Made by a program: the position numbers and the translations under genes. Below are positions 62,373 through 64,000 of a stretch of DNA of 64,000 bases, one piece after another; positions within the stretch are counted from its first letter, which is position 1, and the number at the start of each line of letters is the position of its first letter. This stretch comes from Oscillospiraceae bacterium. GTDB lineage: Bacteria; Bacillota; Clostridia; Oscillospirales; Oscillospiraceae. Below the pieces are notes generated by a model. It ran no database searches. It was not told where the DNA came from and worked only from the letters and a program-made list of their open reading frames with translations. Where the stretch lies: positions 1-64,000 of the forward strand of contig JAISKH010000077.1 in NCBI GenBank assembly GCA_031261325.1, written 5' to 3'.

Positions 62373-62443
62373 AAATATGTTGCAATTCCGCCCCGCGCGT
62401 TGTAATCTATTTGGGTAAAAAACAAACGGGGCGGAGGTTGAAT

Positions 62444-63376
62444 ATGAGAGAAATTGAGCGCGTATCCATCATCGGACTGGGCGCAATCGGCGCGGCGTTC
62501 GCGGCGGAAGCCCGCGTGCCCGAGGGGACGCTGCGCGTTATCGCGGGTGGTGCGCGCGGCGAGAAACTGCGGCGCGACGGCATGGAGATTAACGGGCGAC
62601 GGCGACGCTTCACGGTGGTTGACCCGTCAGAGACGGTCGAACCCGCCGATTTGCTTATAATCGCGGTGAAATTCGGGCAGCTCGCGCAAGCGATTGAGGA
62701 TTCGCGCAACCACGTGGGAGACGACACCGTGATTCTGTCCGTGCTGAACGGCATTTCAAGCGAGGAGGTCGTCGGGCGCGCGTTCGGGCGAGAAAAGCTG
62801 CTGTACTCCTACTGCGTCGGCACCGACGCGATGAACAACGGCGACAGCCGAACGTACTCCGCGGTATACACAATACCTTTCGGCGAAGCGAAGAACACGC
62901 CGGGCGCGTACTCCGAAAACGTACTGCGCGTGCAGCGATTCTTTGAGCGCGCGAATATTAAGCACGAAATTCCCGAGGACATGCTGAAGAGCATGTGGTG
63001 GAAGTTTATGATGAATATGGGCGTGAACCAGTCGCTCGCCGTGACGCGCCAGCCTTACCGCGCGTTGCAGCACAAGGGGCGCGTCTACGCGCTCGCGCGT
63101 GACACGATGCTGGAAGCCGTCGCCGTCGCGCAGCGCGAGGGAATCGCGCTTGAGCCTGAGGACGCGGAGCGAGCGTTTGCCGTTATCGGCACGATTAGCC
63201 CCGACGGTAAGCCCTCAACGTTGCAGGACATTGAGGCAAAACGCCCGACGGAGATTGAAATTTTCTCCGGCGACCTGCTGCGTCTCGCGGAAAAGCACGG
63301 TATGAGCTTGCCCGTCAACGAAGTGCTGTACCGCGCGATTAAGGGCATAGAGCAGGAGTACACGGCTACCGAATGA
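62444..63376 (+). CDS. 2-Dehydropantoate 2-reductase family protein
   Basis: A 310-residue NADPH-dependent reductase of the PanE/ApbA family, which converts ketopantoate to pantoate for CoA synthesis. The N-terminal dinucleotide fold begins VSIIGLGAIGAAFA; LSVLNGISSEEVVG is the conserved substrate/NADP segment, and KSMWWKFMMNMGVNQ holds the catalytic lysine. Paralogues of this family act on other 2-oxoacids, so the pathway is not certain. ATG at 62444 follows GGAGG by 6 nt. A CCGCCCC (62388-62394)/GGGGCGG (62428-62434) pairing reaches into the ribosome site. Confidence 0.88.
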   Translation: MREIERVSIIGLGAIGAAFAAEARVPEGTLRVIAGGARGEKLRRDGMEINGRRRRFTVVDPSETVEPADLLIIAVKFGQLAQAIEDSRNHVGDDTVILSVLNGISSEEVVGRAFGREKLLYSYCVGTDAMNNGDSRTYSAVYTIPFGEAKNTPGAYSENVLRVQRFFERANIKHEIPEDMLKSMWWKFMMNMGVNQSLAVTRQPYRALQHKGRVYALARDTMLEAVAVAQREGIALEPEDAERAFAVIGTISPDGKPSTLQDIEAKRPTEIEIFSGDLLRLAEKHGMSLPVNEVLYRAIKGIEQEYTATE

Positions 63377-63635
63377 ATAACCAAGCGATTGCGCCTAGAA
63401 GCGCGGTCATGAACGCACCCGCTCCCGCGGCGAGCGGCGCGGATATGCGCGGGAAACGGCGCGGCGTGAAGTGACTTCGGACATAGTGGTTCGCAACCTC
63501 ACGCGCTTGCTTGATAATATCCTCACTCGATACGCCCGCCATCGCGCTCTCGCGCACGATAAATATCGCCTCGTCGAACAGCTTTTTGTCGGGGGATTTA
63601 ATGACAATCACCCGCTTTGTAACACCTTTAACCAT
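63366..63635 (-). CDS. Small membrane-anchored protein of unknown function
   Basis: An 89-residue protein: N-terminal KRVIVIKSPDKKLFDEAIFI, a helical middle with EDIIKQAREVANHYV, and one hydrophobic segment near the C-terminus (about 66-88). I recall similar short clostridial proteins of unknown function, but cannot name the family. GGAG lies 8 nt before the ATG. The 3' end overlaps the end of the plus-strand reductase gene by 11 nt. Confidence 0.7.
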   Translation of the reverse strand: MVKGVTKRVIVIKSPDKKLFDEAIFIVRESAMAGVSSEDIIKQAREVANHYVRSHFTPRRFPRISAPLAAGAGAFMTALLGAIAWLFIR

Positions 63636-63678
63636 GCTTCACACTCCATTATTATGCTGAATGAGTGAAGTTTAGCCG

Positions 63679-63710
63679 AACGCGCGCCCGTGTATACACA
63701 GGCGCGCGTT
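63679..63710. terminator. Hairpin, probable terminator of the last minus-strand gene
   Basis: AACGCGCGCC (63679-63688) pairs with GGCGCGCGTT (63701-63710); the loop contains the palindrome GTGTATACAC. T runs are weak on both sides. It sits 20 nt past the stop of the partial gene. Confidence 0.5.
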
Positions 63711-63729
63711 ATTTGCGGCTATTTATCGG

Positions 63730-64000
63730 TTAAACCCGCCGATTTTCCCGCCGCGAGAAGCGCAATAAAGCGACGCCGCCCGTGAGAATCGACGCGCAGC
63801 ACAGCGCGAACAGCCATACAAAATGGAAGTGGGTCAAAAACGCGAGCAAGTCGCCGCGCACCTCGATTGTGGTGTACGTGTTCATAGGGTATTCGGTTCC
63901 CTCCGCTTCGGGATACGGGGTTGCGAATGTGTGCACCTCCGCCACCGCTGTCGGCGGACCGTTCGACAAGCGCCTGACCGTTTTCCGCGCGGGGATTACG
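63730..64000 (-). CDS. C-terminal part of a membrane protein, truncated by the window edge
   Basis: The reading frame stays open to the window end, so the 5' part lies outside. The visible 89 residues contain a polar extracytoplasmic-type stretch (TFATPYPEAEGTEYPMN) and one transmembrane segment (about the last 40-18 residues, FVWLFALCCASILTGGVALL) followed by a short basic tail, RFSRRENRRV. Orientation suggests a cytoplasmic C-terminus. No family recognised. Confidence 0.6.
   Translation of the reverse strand, partial: VIPARKTVRRLSNGPPTAVAEVHTFATPYPEAEGTEYPMNTYTTIEVRGDLLAFLTHFHFVWLFALCCASILTGGVALLRFSRRENRRV

Overview
The window is high-GC, gene-dense, single-chromosome-type DNA from an endospore-forming anaerobe of the Clostridia. 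The evidence is a GerA-type germinant receptor operon, a spoVM/sipL-like spore-coat locus, the clostridial core order yicC-remA-gmk-rpoZ-priA-def-fmt-rsmB-rlmN-prpC-prkC-rsgA, an oxygen-independent cobalamin pathway, and strong Shine-Dalgarno sites with frequent GTG/TTG starts. The genus cannot be fixed from sequence alone. No phage, insertion sequence, CRISPR array or plasmid gene was seen.

Layout. 0.1-2.7 kb: a Crp/Fnr-type regulator divergent from a small ferredoxin cluster, then dcd. 2.7-8.3 kb (minus strand): a MATE transporter and a germinant receptor operon (A-C-small D-B) with its own terminator. 8.5-13.6 kb: a purine permease on plus, then alaS-HIT-RibD_C on minus. 13.8-30.1 kb (plus): c-di-AMP synthase and regulator, a DUF5685/J-protein pair, then a long housekeeping run for RNA, nucleotide, replication restart, N-formyl-methionine processing, rRNA modification and PASTA kinase/phosphatase signalling. 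30.1-32.7 kb: a non-coding stretch with two large inverted palindromic repeats, then a tiny spoVM gene and a SipL-like DUF3794/LysM gene.

32.7-54.6 kb (minus): one continuous 22-gene operon behind a consensus sigma-A promoter, a cobalamin riboswitch and an intrinsic terminator. It encodes ECF-type cobalt uptake (cbiMNQO), C5-pathway tetrapyrrole synthesis up to uroporphyrinogen III and precorrin-2 (hemA, hemL, hemB, hemC, cobA-hemD, sirC domain), all corrin-ring steps of the anaerobic route, and cbiB/cobD for the aminopropanol arm. Nucleotide-loop assembly and corrinoid adenosylation genes are not in the window. 54.6-60.2 kb: two divergent cytoplasmic glycoside hydrolases (an MGH1/GH63-like enzyme and a large GH2 enzyme with discoidin modules). 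60.2-64 kb: tRNA-Arg(ACG), asnB, a ketopantoate reductase family gene, and two small minus-strand genes, the last cut by the window edge.

Points most worth a second look are a peptide deformylase with a 69-residue Cys/Asp/His-rich tail, the overlooked 22-codon spoVM gene beside a SipL-like gene, the CbiJ-SirC fusion inside the riboswitch-controlled B12 operon, and the paired palindromic element at 30.3-30.6 kb.
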